Positions 1 through 9,810 of a DNA stretch of 64,000 nt are shown here, in pieces. Position 1 is the stretch's first letter. Each line of letters starts with the position of its first letter. This DNA comes from Clarkia xantiana subsp. parviflora (Eukaryota > Streptophyta > Magnoliopsida > Myrtales > Onagraceae): NCBI GenBank assembly GCA_036873135.1, contig JAPTYO010000002.1, positions 48,413,452 through 48,477,451 of the forward strand, in the 5' to 3' direction. The translations under genes were made by a program, and so were the position numbers. The notes under the pieces are model-generated. The model worked only from the letters and a program-made list of their open reading frames with translations, searched no databases and was not told the DNA's origin.

Positions 1-49
1 GATATAATTGATCCTCAAGCTCCGCAACAGCAATTCCTTCATTCGCCAT
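1..49 (-). CDS. gag N-terminus of short-LTR copia element (partial)
   Basis: On the minus strand an ATG at 49 opens a frame (MANEGIAVAELEDQ...) that runs off the left edge. It lies about 200 bp downstream of a copia-type primer-binding site and LTR on the same strand, which is where copia gag begins. Only 16 codons are visible, so no domain can be recognised. The gag assignment rests on position alone. Confidence 0.4.
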   Translation of the reverse strand, partial: MANEGIAVAELEDQLY

Positions 50-251
50 CAACAAGATCGACGGAAATCAACAAAATCAAAGAAATCGTGATCAACGGGG
101 CTCAAATTGACCCGAAAACACAATCAGTAGCTCAAGAGCGCTCAAGTAATACGAACGATAGCTCGTCAATGATCGATATGAGGAAGCAATTAATGATCGA
201 GAAACTCCGGAGATCGTCGCCGAAGAATTCAGTTAGATCACAATTCACCGA

Positions 252-263
252 GCTCTGATACCA
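252..263 (-). other. Primer-binding site, initiator-Met type
   Basis: The minus strand reads TGGTATCAGAGC, the usual copia site pairing with the 3' end of initiator Met-tRNA. It sits directly inside the LTR at 264-421 and fixes the element's orientation. Confidence 0.85.
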
Positions 264-421
264 TTTCACGAATAGAAACTCAGTAAAATTGTATTCAACT
301 GAACCACATGTTAATTACAAGACTACTACTATTTATAGTAGATTTGAACTAGGCGGGAAACTAAGTTAGTTTAGCTAACTTGCTAACTTACTAAACTAAC
401 TAGATATAAGTATATCTAACA
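264..421 (-). repeat. Short LTR (about 155 bp) of a minus-strand copia element
   Basis: The minus strand starts TGTTAGATATAC at 421 and runs to the primer site. A TATAAATA box lies at 330-337. The 3' edge is not a clean CA (the sequence next to the primer site is TTCGTGAAA), so the inner boundary is uncertain by a few bases. The LTR is far shorter than that of the main copia family here and belongs to a different lineage. Bases 422-426 (GAGAG) would be its target-site copy; the partner is outside the window. Confidence 0.7.
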
Positions 422-1080
422 GAGAGAGCACGCCGGAGCTGGAGCTGTGAGACGAAGGTGAAGACGATGGATGCTCTATTTCCGACTGGAGGAGGACGAT
501 GACTGGACGACGAAGATAGCATCGGTGCCGGAGGAATTGCGACTGATGTCTCCGGGCTTGGTTGGATTCTGGTGGCATCTGGTGACCGAAGTAGTGTCGG
601 GGGCAACGAGATATGATGGTGGCTAAGCGAATCGAGAAGGTTGAGGAAGGAGGTGGTGACCGGGGCAGCAAAAGAGGTGCTCGATATATCGGATCTTACG
701 ACGGGTAGGAGCAGAAGCTTCACGGATTGGGTCGGAGCTTCTGGTCTGGAACGAGCTTCTTCGACACGGAGCTAGGCGGGGACGACAGGGGCGGACGGAG
801 GTGGTGCTCAGAGTTGCGACGATGAGGTGCAGTGGGTCATGGAATCGGTGTCTTGGTCGGGCAGCGAGTGGACGGAACTACCTATGTTGTATGAGAAGCT
901 GGCTGCCGGAACAAGCTGTCGAGTGGATATGAAAATTGAAGAATCGCTTGTTGCTTAAAGTCGTGAAGGGAAGACAGTTTTCAAGCTCAAATAATAGCGA
1001 CTTTGATCTGTATGACCCAAGAAAGAGGTTGAGCACTTCCTGTAATTACAATATGAAATACACAGTCATATATGTGCACT
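422..1080. other. Unassigned sequence
   Basis: GC-rich until about 960, then AT-rich. The longest frames are about 100 codons on the minus strand, low-complexity Ser/Pro-rich, with no domain I recognise. It may be an outer part of the gypsy LTR that ends at 1670, or older DNA into which the short copia inserted. I see no gene. Confidence 0.3.
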
Positions 1081-1670
1081 AAACATAGATTATAATCATA
1101 TATAAATAAATTAAAAAAACGAGAAATCTAGTTACACTATATATGCACAATGAATTAATTAAGATACAAGGAAAGGAGTATGGAGACGGGGAATTGCAGG
1201 ACACCGAAGTGGGGGTGTAGAGATAGATGATGTCAGTAAACTTTGAATATGATGACTCCCAATCGATGTATTGGACCGAATCGGAACGATTAAACGATTA
1301 GAAGTTTATGAACTTGCTAGGAGAAAATCTTAGATGAAACAAGTACCAAATAATGATCTTATATTTATTTTATTTTGCTCCCGTTTTTATTCCCCTCTTT
1401 AAATGTATTTAGCTAGCTATTTATAATAACTATTGTCTAGTCTAATCTTAGCAAAAAATATTGCTGATTTATTTTGCTAATAAATGCTAAATATTCAGAT
1501 ATTTAATACTAAATATTCAACAAATATCTTCTGCAATAAATACAAATAACTATCCTAATATTGTTGGAGCCATTCTTGGAAGCTTTACGACTTGCTATAT
1601 TTAAAAATTTCCTCATTTAGAGCGTCATATGTCACGCGTGCCGCGCGTGGTCCAAAATTAGGTGTTTACA
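1081..1670 (-). repeat. LTR of a minus-strand Tat/Ogre-like gypsy remnant (inner end undefined)
   Basis: Read on the minus strand the LTR starts TGTAAACACCTAATTTTGG at 1670, a start I recognise from plant Tat/Ogre-type LTRs (TGTAGACACC-AATTTT class). A TATAAATA box lies at 1418-1425. Just outside is a purine tract (AAAGAGGGACAAAC on the minus strand, 1671-1684) as expected for the polypurine tract before a 3' LTR. I could not find where the LTR ends on the left, so 1081 is arbitrary. Confidence 0.55.
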
Positions 1671-2070
1671 GTTTGTCCCTCTTTGGACAGACTCCCGCAG
1701 AATGTATTCGAGGGGTTTGTCCAAAGATAAGGAAACGCCGAATTTTGGATAAGAAACAAGTCTTTCTTTTGAATCTTCGTATCTTCAAGGTAGCTCCTGC
1801 CTTATTCCGGATTTTTTAAAAAGTAAAGCCTTTAATGGCGTGAAGAAAAGTAAAACCTCAATCGACGATGCCTCCTGTGGCGAGCGACAAGGAAAAGCCT
1901 CCAGTGGCGTGCAGTAACGAAAAGCCTCCGGTGGCGTATGTTGGAGAAGAGCCTCTAGTGGCGTCCGTCGGAGATGTGACTCTAGTGGCGTCTGTTGGAG
2001 AAGAGCTTCTAGTGGTGTCCGTCAGAGAAGATCCTCTAGTGGCGTCCGTTGGAGAAGTGCCTCTAGTGCC
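1671..2070 (-). mobile_element. 3' non-coding end of the same gypsy remnant
   Basis: This lies between the polypurine tract at 1671-1684 and the junction with copia A at about 2071. It contains the 27-bp tandem repeat listed separately and further AAAGCCT...GGCG-like words resembling the repeat region 3' of integrase in element D. No coding domain is visible. The remnant stops abruptly where copia leader sequence begins, so it is truncated. Confidence 0.45.
1868..2070. repeat. 27-bp tandem repeat, about eight copies
   Basis: The core CCTCTAGTGGCGTCCGT recurs every 27 bp. Because 27 is a multiple of 3 the plus strand stays open and gives a 9-residue repeat (EEPLVASVG-like). Read with its flanks, this is better explained as a tandem repeat in a gypsy 3' UTR on the minus strand than as a protein gene. 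Confidence 0.75.
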
Positions 2071-2153
2071 TCATAGATATCCGATGAACGAAATTCTTTT
2101 TCAAAAAGTCCTTGTCTTCCTGTTTATGCATAATTGTCAATGTGTCAAAATAG

Positions 2154-2519
2154 ATGGCAGATAGAGTGCAATTCTATGTTCCTTGTGATCTAGATGGTAT
2201 AAGGTATGATGAATGGAGAGAATATGTGTGGAAAATCCTCTCTGCAGCAGAGCTTGAGGATTGTTTAAATCCAAATGGAGACAGGATGATGACGGATGAA
2301 TACGGTAGTTCGCTCTCCCAAGACGACGAAAGGACACGCAAGGACCCGAAAGCAGCAGTGTTGATATTTTCAACCTTGACAACAAAAATTGTGGAACAAT
2401 TCATGAATGTCAGTGCATTACACCTATGGTGTGCTTTGCATCTTCGCTTCGGCGATAGATATGCGGCAACGTCTTGGGAACTCATTTTGGAATATGATGT
2501 TACTCTAATGGCATTATGA
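2154..2519 (+). CDS. Gag-like protein, type 2, of copia A
   Basis: A 121-residue frame starts MADRVQFYVP and continues DLDGIRYDEW, then DEYG, then DPKAAVLIFSTL and ALHLWCALHLRFG. This spacing matches the N-terminal domain of copia gag, which assembles the particle around element RNA. The start follows the leader tail CAATGTGT that also precedes gag in copia B, C and E. The sequence is clearly different from the gag of B and C but matches the frame at 58586 in copia E. The frame ends at TGA, where ATGA overlaps the start of the next ORF. No zinc knuckle is present. Confidence 0.7.
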   Translation: MADRVQFYVPCDLDGIRYDEWREYVWKILSAAELEDCLNPNGDRMMTDEYGSSLSQDDERTRKDPKAAVLIFSTLTTKIVEQFMNVSALHLWCALHLRFGDRYAATSWELILEYDVTLMAL

Positions 2520-2752
2520 CAAACCATACTCCTAATGGCGAGAATGAGACATGGGAAATAATTTATCCTATCATGAAGAAATTTCCTTTATCGTGGTTTG
2601 TCGATGAAAATGGTCTCAAGCGTTTGATAAGATCGATCGAGACGATTTTGAGACTGTTCGATGGATTGAACCCTAAGGAAATTCGTGAGTTGGAGGACCC
2701 CTTTACTCATATGCGCAAAGCTCTTGAATCGAGCAATAAAAGGCTCGAATGA
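2516..2752 (+). CDS. Second gag-type-2 ORF of copia A
   Basis: A 78-residue frame overlaps the stop of the preceding ORF (ATGA) in the -1 frame. Its centre, PLSWFVDENGLKRLIRSIET, aligns with SLSWFSNDNGLTRLITSIKT in copia E at about 59010, so it is a conserved part of this subfamily and not chance. It may be the C-terminal part of one gag protein reached by frameshift or restart, or a separate product. I recognise no named domain. Confidence 0.55.
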   Translation: MTNHTPNGENETWEIIYPIMKKFPLSWFVDENGLKRLIRSIETILRLFDGLNPKEIRELEDPFTHMRKALESSNKRLE

Positions 2753-3980
2753 AAATCAGGTCGGTCAAGATACCGTTGATTAAAGAGCGTCTCAGGTACG
2801 CCACGTTTGCCATGTATATATAAAACAGTGAAACGTTTTATACAACAAAAATCGTCTGATATGATTCATTTATGGATTCTTTTCAGGTGTGGTGTTTGAC
2901 ATGGCTTGAAGATACTAGACAAACAATTTCTCTTGTTATTTCTTTATGAGACCCTTGTTGATTTCATTGACATTTCGACATACAGAATTTATTGAATCAT
3001 TGAATAAAATGATTTTTATTGAAGCCAATTCAATTTCGAAAGCAATCTATTTATCCATTTTTCGACCCGAACAAAGGGTTGATACCAATTCCGATGAATT
3101 TGGAGTTGTGCCGAAATGATAATCCAAGACATCCACAGATATTCTGGCACATCAATACCCCATCGATCGCAAACTTAGATTAAAACTCTTGTTAAATCCT
3201 TATTTGTTAGTACGCCATTATAAAATTAAAATTGTAGTGATGAACATGTACGAAACCGATTAAATTGAATTTTGAAAACGAAACGATATCACCACGGCTG
3301 AACCTCGTGACGCGCCCACACTGCACACGTGTTCCTCGAGAGATGGAACACATCGATTCAAATTTAAAAATTCAATATAGAGTATGTTCTTGATTTAATG
3401 CTTGAAATAAATTTTCATTTGCACGAACACCCACACAAGGGTTTTATTCATACAAAATTCTCGTAGAGAATTTCATCAAGCATAAGGTGAAAACCTAATG
3501 CACGATCCATGGTGGATAAAACCTTGGGGTATGAGTGAGCATTGAAAAGGAACGTCAGTTAAACAACGTCTCCCACTATTCGCCTTTAGTAGATAAAAGA
3601 TTGGGCAAAACATTAAAACGACACACACTTAATAAACAAGGCCAGTACCATGATATCGCAAGTTCAACTTATAACCTCCCTTTTCACAGGAAAGTTATGG
3701 TTGACTGCAAATCATGTGGTGAACCTAGTTAGTGTATAAATCGGTTACACGACACCGTGTGAGCTATTGGTAATGAGAGGGATCTTACCAGAATTGCGAC
3801 ATTTATGTTGCAAATAAAACACACATAGTACCAATTGCAATACTAAAAAGTATCTCTATAGCATACATGTGTGTAGTAGCTTGGGAGATTGGTGACGTGG
3901 TCGAACATGCGACGTTACGTTACTTGAGGTTGAATTTCCATAGTTTTACAAACATCAACGAACAAAGTGTTGTTTGAACT
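2753..3980 (+). other. Conserved non-coding block of copia A in place of protease-integrase
   Basis: No open frame above 65 codons, no HHCC or DDE integrase signature and no protease DTG/DSG motif. Parts match the same interval in copia C (22329-22945 plus 32863-33420), B (37560-38245, minus) and E (59193-60495). Shared words include TTCTTTTCAGGT (A and E), AACGAAACGAT and CGGAACACATC. Autonomous copia elements carry PR and INT here. Confidence 0.6.
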
Positions 3981-3984
3981 AGAG

Positions 3985-4415
3985 TATGATGACGATGATG
4001 ATCAGGTCCCACTCACTTCGAGTGGGAGATTTGAGGCAGCTACACAAGTGAACGATATGGTAAATGAAGATGGAGACATTTTCATAATAAATCCAGTGGG
4101 AGGAGTCAATCCAACCACCTAGATCACTGTTGCTGCAGATGCGAATCAAGTCGACCTGATGATCATGTTACTGAATCGATGGATGAAAATCCAATTTTAC
4201 CTCAACAACCTACCGCACCCAGTGGGAGTGGTACGACTATCTCGGTTCCCGTTCATCGTAAACGTGGAATTAATCTCGAAGGTGGAATTCCGAGACCGAG
4301 AGGTCGTCCAAGAAAAGTTGTAGGTGAAAGTTCAAGTAGCGCTCTTGTTCCTAGTGGGAGTATTGCACCGATAATGAGCATTATTCCTATTGGGAGCGTA
4401 GTTCAAGTTCAATGA
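3985..4415 (+). pseudogene. INT-RT linker segment of copia A polyprotein
   Basis: The sequence encodes the acidic and Ser/Pro-rich stretch that lies between integrase and RT in copia polyproteins. From 4179 one frame of 78 codons is open (MDENPILPQQPT...). It contains PRPRGRPRKVVG, an AT-hook-like core. The same segment is seen at 60507-60839 and 33430-33918. Stops interrupt it on both sides. Confidence 0.55.
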
Positions 4416-4429
4416 GACTTTCGAGCCAA

Positions 4430-5278
4430 GACATAGTCTAAGGCACCGAATTTTTCCTAAGAAGTATCCCATCGAAAGAGGTGAATTGTTCACGCTCACT
4501 TCGGTTGATGAACCGTTAACGGTTATACAAGCTATGGATGGACCTCAAGCGAAATAATGGAAGAAAGCAATGGAGGATGAGATCACCTCTATAAAAGCTA
4601 ATTCGGTATGGTCTTTAGTTATTTTCCTGCTAACCGCAGAGCAATAGGTGCCAAGTGGGTTCTGAAACTGAAACTCATTGCTGATGGAGCTATCGAGCGA
4701 TTCAAAGCTCGACTCGTTGCGAAAGGATATACCCAAATTCACGGAGTGGACTTTGATGAGACATACTCACCCAGTGTGCGTTATACCACAGTACGGGACA
4801 TATTGGCTTTGGTTGCGAGCCTCGATTTGGAGCTGCACCAAATGGATGTTAAGACTGCATTCTCCCATGGTAATTTGGTGGAAGAGATCTATATGGAACA
4901 TCTAGAGGGTTTCAATACTCCAGGCAACGAACATAAAGTTTGTAAAATCCAAAGATCTATCTACGTTCTTAAACAATCATCCCGTCAATGGTACCGGAGA
5001 TTCCACGAGGAAATCGTTGGAAATGGATTCGTGAATATTCACGAGGATCCATGCGTGTACACAAAGACTTCCGAGTCTAAATACGTTATCTTGACATTAT
5101 ATGTAGATGACATATTGATTACCGCGAATGATGTGAGTTACATGAATGAAAAAAAGTCCTGGCTGACATCTATATTTGAGATTAAGGACATGGGAGAAGC
5201 CACGTACATCCTAGGCATTAAGATTGCTAGAGATCGTGCTACTCGCAAACTGTGTCTCTCTCAAGAATCCTATATCCA
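4430..5278 (+). pseudogene. Reverse transcriptase of copia A, first part
   Basis: This codes for the N-terminal part of a copia RT, which copies element RNA into DNA. Visible blocks are WKKAMEDEI, GAKWVLKLK, HQMDVKTAF, the catalytic LTLYVDDILI, and IKDMGEATYILGIKIARD. A TAA stop lies before WKKAM, and a one-base deletion near 4620 shifts the frame; from 4608 the frame is open to the insertion. It stops at 5278, where the next element begins, and resumes at 15264. Confidence 0.85.
5274..5278. repeat. Target-site duplication ATCCA (left)
   Basis: ATCCA precedes the LTR start TGTTGG at 5279 and recurs at 15259-15263 directly after the other LTR. One copy alone restores continuity of the interrupted copia RT. 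Confidence 0.95.
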
Positions 5279-5449
5279 TGTTGGATATACGCCCAAGCTA
5301 TTATATATTGGACCCGATAAATGGGCCATTACCAAATATAATTCGAAACTTGGAAAACGGACACCCGAGGCCCAACACTTAGGCCCAAGAACGACACTGG
5401 TAGCGAAACTTACCAAGAAGGCCCCGAGGGAAAAATTCCGTCGCGGAGG

Positions 5450-5575
5450 CGACCCAAGCAGGGCCATCCTGCTCGGGTTAACCAAGCGAGGCCATCCTGC
5501 TAGGGTTACCCGAGCGAGGACCCCTCGCTCAGGTTACCCTAGCGAGGTCCCCTCGCAAGGGTAACCCTAGCATGA
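5450..5575. repeat. Palindromic short-repeat array in U3
   Basis: Repeated variants of GAGCAGGGCCATCCTGCTCG and GGTTACCCGAGCGAG form several short inverted repeats about 250 bp upstream of the TATA box. The 3' LTR copy has a cleaner version at 14553-14575: 11-bp arms CTCGCTCGGGT around a single T. Confidence 0.65.
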
Positions 5576-5824
5576 CCTTGGGGATACCCGTCCGGGTAAC
5601 CCCCTTCGTCCGGACGAGTTCCCTCGCCCGGACCCCTACTCCCGGATGATATTTCGCCCGGGCTCGCCCTTGGAGGCCATTCCCACACACTTAAACACAT
5701 TATACTCACCTACGGTCGGACCGAGGTCAAGTGCACCATATTTACGGTCAAGTTCAACTTATCTTACGAAACTGCCACAACCGAACCAGGAAATCACTGG
5801 AACCGGGCAGTCCAATAGGAAATC

Positions 5825-5832
5825 TATAAATA
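5825..5832 (+). promoter_or_regulatory. TATA box in LTR
   Basis: TATAAATA in the context AATCTATAAATAGAGACC; the 3' LTR has the same box at 14884-14891. This is the expected core promoter for the genomic transcript. Confidence 0.7.
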
Positions 5833-6192
5833 GAGACCTCCTCCCTCATTTGATAGGATGGACGAATGAATCTCCCACTCTCTCTCTCTAAAGCGTGTAC
5901 TCATTTAAGTATCGGAGAGGGCACACCGAGCACCACCCCCCCCCCCCCATTTGGTGTCGGTATCGCCCCTTTTGCAGGTATCACGAGGAGGAGGAAGAGC
6001 GGAGGTCCGAGTCAAGAAGGCACTCAGGACATCATATGCGAACAATGGACTTACCAGGAACCGCCTCGCCGGTGCCCATCTACAGGTACATGAGAAGAAG
6101 AAGCCCACGGAGCGGGCATTCAATAAGGAGAAGCCCAGGAAGAAGTAGAGAACAGAAGGAGAAGCCCGCGAAGTAAACTCGTGTGCGAACAC

Positions 6193-6207
6193 TGGCGCCG
6201 TCTGCGG
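6193..6207 (+). other. Primer-binding site, Tat type
   Basis: TGGCGCCGTCTGCGG begins two bases after the LTR end. The first nine bases match the 3' end complement used by Athila/Tat elements. Element D has the nearly identical TGGCGCCGTCTGTGGG. Confidence 0.85.
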
Positions 6208-7999
6208 ATTTGAGCAAAAAACACGTAACCTACTACTTGTGAGGGGGTCCAAGAGAATAAGGGGGCGGCATAGTAAGGTACCTACTGTGGGTCTCCAGGA
6301 GCCTAGCATCCGGGGGCAACAACAAAAGAATCCTATGCAACCTTCGTCCTATGCACTCCTTGGATAACACTCCATCAAGCTCCAAGACATTACGGTCGGT
6401 AGTCAATCAACAACTACCTCCCTCACCCCTAATAATGAACAAGCCCCTTATGGGGGCAACAATCAAATACCCAAGAACATGCCAGAAGGCCAAAGAAGTG
6501 GCTACAACAATAATGCACCCATGGCAGCTCTTCCAGAGTACACCAATAGGGGGAAAGATGAGGAGGGAGCAGAACAACAACCTCTCCACAAGGATGAGCA
6601 CCATCCTCACATCCCTTCATGAATGCACCTAGAGTAGCTCTTCCATAGCACATCCATAGGAGGCAACTGGAAGTGACCACTAAACAACAGCCACTCTGTG
6701 AAGGATATGACAACACTAATGAGGGAGAGATGAACAATAAATCCATCCCTAGAAGAATATGGCATTAGTAAGAGGAACCACATACACTGGGGGTGGGGGT
6801 GCAAGCATCACCAATGATAGCAGAGAGATTGCATGCATACACCTCCCCCCACTATGAGCAAAAGGATGATCCCCCTAGCAGGGCCTGTTGCGCCTACTTT
6901 GAGAGAATTCCATCCACGGGGTTCTATACGATATGCCTTCCATGGAAACCATATGGAATGCCATCATATATAATCTCATCCTACAATATACCTTTGTACA
7001 ACAGTTACGCCCACCAGAAGCACGCCCGCCTAAGGGTCGGGACAACACGCTGCGAAAGTAGGGAATACCAATCAAACCAAGCCTGCAAGGCAAACACCTC
7101 CCTCTCCCCCTACCCAGCACAATACTCATTTTTGGGACAAAAGCCACTTCTACAACCAAGTAAGGGGTAGCACTAAATGAGGGGGCAGCACCAAACCTAT
7201 GCTCATCGCAAGGATCATCAATAACTTCAACGATTAAAGGATATTATATTGGAAAAACCAACATTATACACCTAAGGGTGCGAACAACACACGGTTGGGG
7301 GCACCACGCCAAACCAACACCTACAAAGAGTAAATGGAAGAGACAGTAACGAAGATCAAAATTGAAAGCCCCCCCAACCCCCTCGCCAATTCTGGAAGAT
7401 GCATGAGAAAGGCATGCTCAAAGAGCAAAAAAGAGTAAAGAGACCGAGCAACTTGGGGGCACCAAACAAACAAGTGCTCGGTACCCAACCGAGAAACATG
7501 AGGATAAGCCTTAACAGGTTAAACAAGAACAAACGGCGCAACTACCAAGCAACTAGGGGGCACCATGTGATCTAATGCTTGATAGTCCACCCAGAAATAG
7601 AAGACCACGGGAATATGTGGCATGACTCCTTCCAATGGAAACCAAAAAGGACAGATACAACATAAACCCACTACAAGGACTCGCTCCTGTGTTGGAGGCA
7701 ATAGTGACCGCCCTCATAAGGCGACATCCAAAACATATACCGACTGGAAGATACGAAATGGTAGATATCAACTGACACTTTCAGTGGAGAACATTCGAAG
7801 AAGTTCTACACCCGAAGGGAAAAGGGAATATCCACTTCTATTATCTAATTTATTATTACTAAAAGGAGATCTACGAAATCCACTTAAACTTTCATTTCTG
7901 TAAGAAATGACAATAGTACTAAATGAATCAAATGCTTTTCAGGATACAAGGGAAAGAAGAAAGACACCATCACTCACAAAAGAGGAGGCGTCATCTACA
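6208..7999 (+). other. Non-coding interior of the pol-less element
   Basis: No frame longer than about 125 codons and no recognisable domain on either strand. The words GGGGGCAAC and GGGGGCACC recur often (6311, 6451, 7455, 7555), resembling the GGGGGCAA tract before the 3' LTR of Tat elements. This looks like expanded 3'-UTR-type sequence. Confidence 0.5.
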
Positions 8000-8009
8000 A
8001 CGCAGTCAA

Positions 8010-8600
8010 AATTTGCAAGTAGTGTCTTGCACCAACGCAAATCTTGGAACTCCAAGCGGCGGAAAAACGCATTTGAAAGTAGCACCTTGCCAAAACACTA
8101 TCTCGAGGCATTGAGTAAGCGGAATAAAATGTACCAAACCAAACAAGCAACGTATTGCCATAACGTCACATCTTGGAACTCAAAGCGACGAAAAACGCGC
8201 TAACTTTAGTAATTAGGATTGCGAGTCGCGTCTCGCCAGAACGCTACCACAGGGCATTGGGTAAGCGGAATAAAACGTACCAAATTAAGCAAGTAACGAC
8301 TTGCCTCAAACGCCACCTTGATTCATCAAGTGGGCGGTAAAGTGCATATCGCTAGTTGCGTCTCGCCCCAGCGCTATCTCAAGGCATTGAGTAAGCGGAA
8401 TAAAACGTACCAAATCATGCAAGTAATGTCTTGCCTTAACACTACCACGAGGCATCAGGTAAGTGGTTGAAACACGCCAAACTAACAAGTATCGTCTTGT
8501 TCACAACTCTATCCCAAGGCATCGGATATGCGGTCACAAAATGTGTCAACACAACGCAAGTAGCGTCTTGCCAACAACACTATGTCGAGGCATCGACTAG
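8010..8600 (+). repeat. Degenerate tandem repeat, period about 130-145 bp
   Basis: GGCATTGAGTAAGCGGAATAA recurs near 8108, 8252 and 8386, with GTAGCGTCTTGCC-type words between. Copies are diverged. Confidence 0.6.
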
Positions 8601-8639
8601 TGGATGAACGTCATGTACTACTTACGATGAACAACAAGG

Positions 8640-9655
8640 GGAAGATAAAAAAGGACAACTCTGAAATATGATAAGGGGAAGATCCACATGACAACCCTTA
8701 CATATGGAACGAGGAAGATCTATAAGGACAACCCTTCCAACCGAAAAGGGACATAAGACCCACCCTTCCAACCGAAAAGGGGAAGATCCAAAAAGACAAC
8801 TCTGAAATATGATAAGGCGATCGACAACCCTTACATATGGAAAGAGGAAGATCTATAAGGACAACCCATACAACCGAAAAGGGACATAAGACCCATAGGG
8901 CCACCCTTCCAACCGAAAATGTGAAGATCCAAAAAGACAACTCTGAAATATGATAAGTTGATCGACAACCCTTACATATGGAAAGAGGAAGATCTATAAG
9001 ACAACCCTTACAACCGAAAAGGGATATAAGACCCACACGACCACCCTTCCAACCGAAAAGGGGAAGATCCAAAATGACAACTCTAAAATATGATAAGGGG
9101 AAGATCCACAAGACAACCCTTACATATGGAAAAAGGAAGATCTATAAGGACACCCCTTACAAACGAAAAGGGACATAAGACCCACAGCGCCACCCTTCCA
9201 ACCGAAAAGGGGAAGATCCAAAAAGACAACTCTGAAATATGATAAGGGGAAGATCCACAGGACAACCCTTACATATGGAAATAGGAAGATCTATAAGGAC
9301 AACCCTTACAACCAAAAAGGGACATAAGACCCACAGGGCCACCATTCCAACCGAAAAGGGGAAGATCCAAAAGGACAACTATGAAATATGATAAGGGGAA
9401 GATCCACAGGAAAAGCCTTACATATGGAAAGAGGAAGATCTATAAGGACAACCCTTACAACCGAAAAGGGACATAAGACCCACAGGGCCACCCTTCCAAC
9501 CGAAAAGGGGAAGATCCAAAAGGAAAACTCTGAATATGATAAGGGGAAGATCCAAAGGACAACCCTTACATATGGAAAGATGAAGATCTATAAGGAAAAC
9601 TCTTACAACCGAAAAGGGTTATAAGACCCACAGGGCCACCCTTCCAACATTATTT
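8640..9655 (+). repeat. Tandem repeat, period 147-150 bp, about seven copies
   Basis: GGGACATAAGACCCA recurs at about 8750, 8882, 9023, 9171, 9321, 9470 and 9617. The first intervals are shorter because of small deletions. Each unit holds CTTACATATGGAAAGAGGAAG and CCAACCGAAAAGGGGAAG. The open frames here, on both strands, come from the repetition. Unit length is in the range common for plant satellites. Confidence 0.85.
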
Positions 9656-9810
9656 GAGAAGTAAGTCCCCCCAATCAAAGGGAAACTCATCCAACAAGAC
9701 ATAAAAAGTAAGTCCCCCAATCAAAGGGCAACTCATCAAACATGATATGGGAAGTAAGTCCCCCAATCAAAGGGAAACCCTTCCAACAAGATATAGAACG
9801 TAACTTCTTC
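9656..9810 (+). repeat. Tandem repeat, period 46-47 bp, about four copies
   Basis: GTAAGTCCCCCAATCAAAGGG recurs at 9661, 9708 and 9754, with a decayed fourth copy near 9799. Confidence 0.7.

Larger units (their letters stand above)
5279..6191 (+). repeat. 5' LTR of the pol-less element (913 bp)
   Basis: Starts TGTTGGATATACGCCC and ends GTGCGAACA immediately before the primer site. It contains a palindromic array, a TATAAATA box at 5825-5832, and then the block GTATCGGAGAGGG, a run of C, and CCCCTTTTGCAGG that recurs in the LTRs of D and G. Confidence 0.93.

Noticed and set aside
396..723. Two overlapping minus-strand ORFs of about 100 codons near the left edge
   Set aside because: Low-complexity Ser/Pro-rich, no motif, overlapping the LTR start; no support as a gene.
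8698..9624. Several ORFs on both strands with repeated residues
   Set aside because: They are open because of the 147-150-bp tandem repeat; frames change between units.
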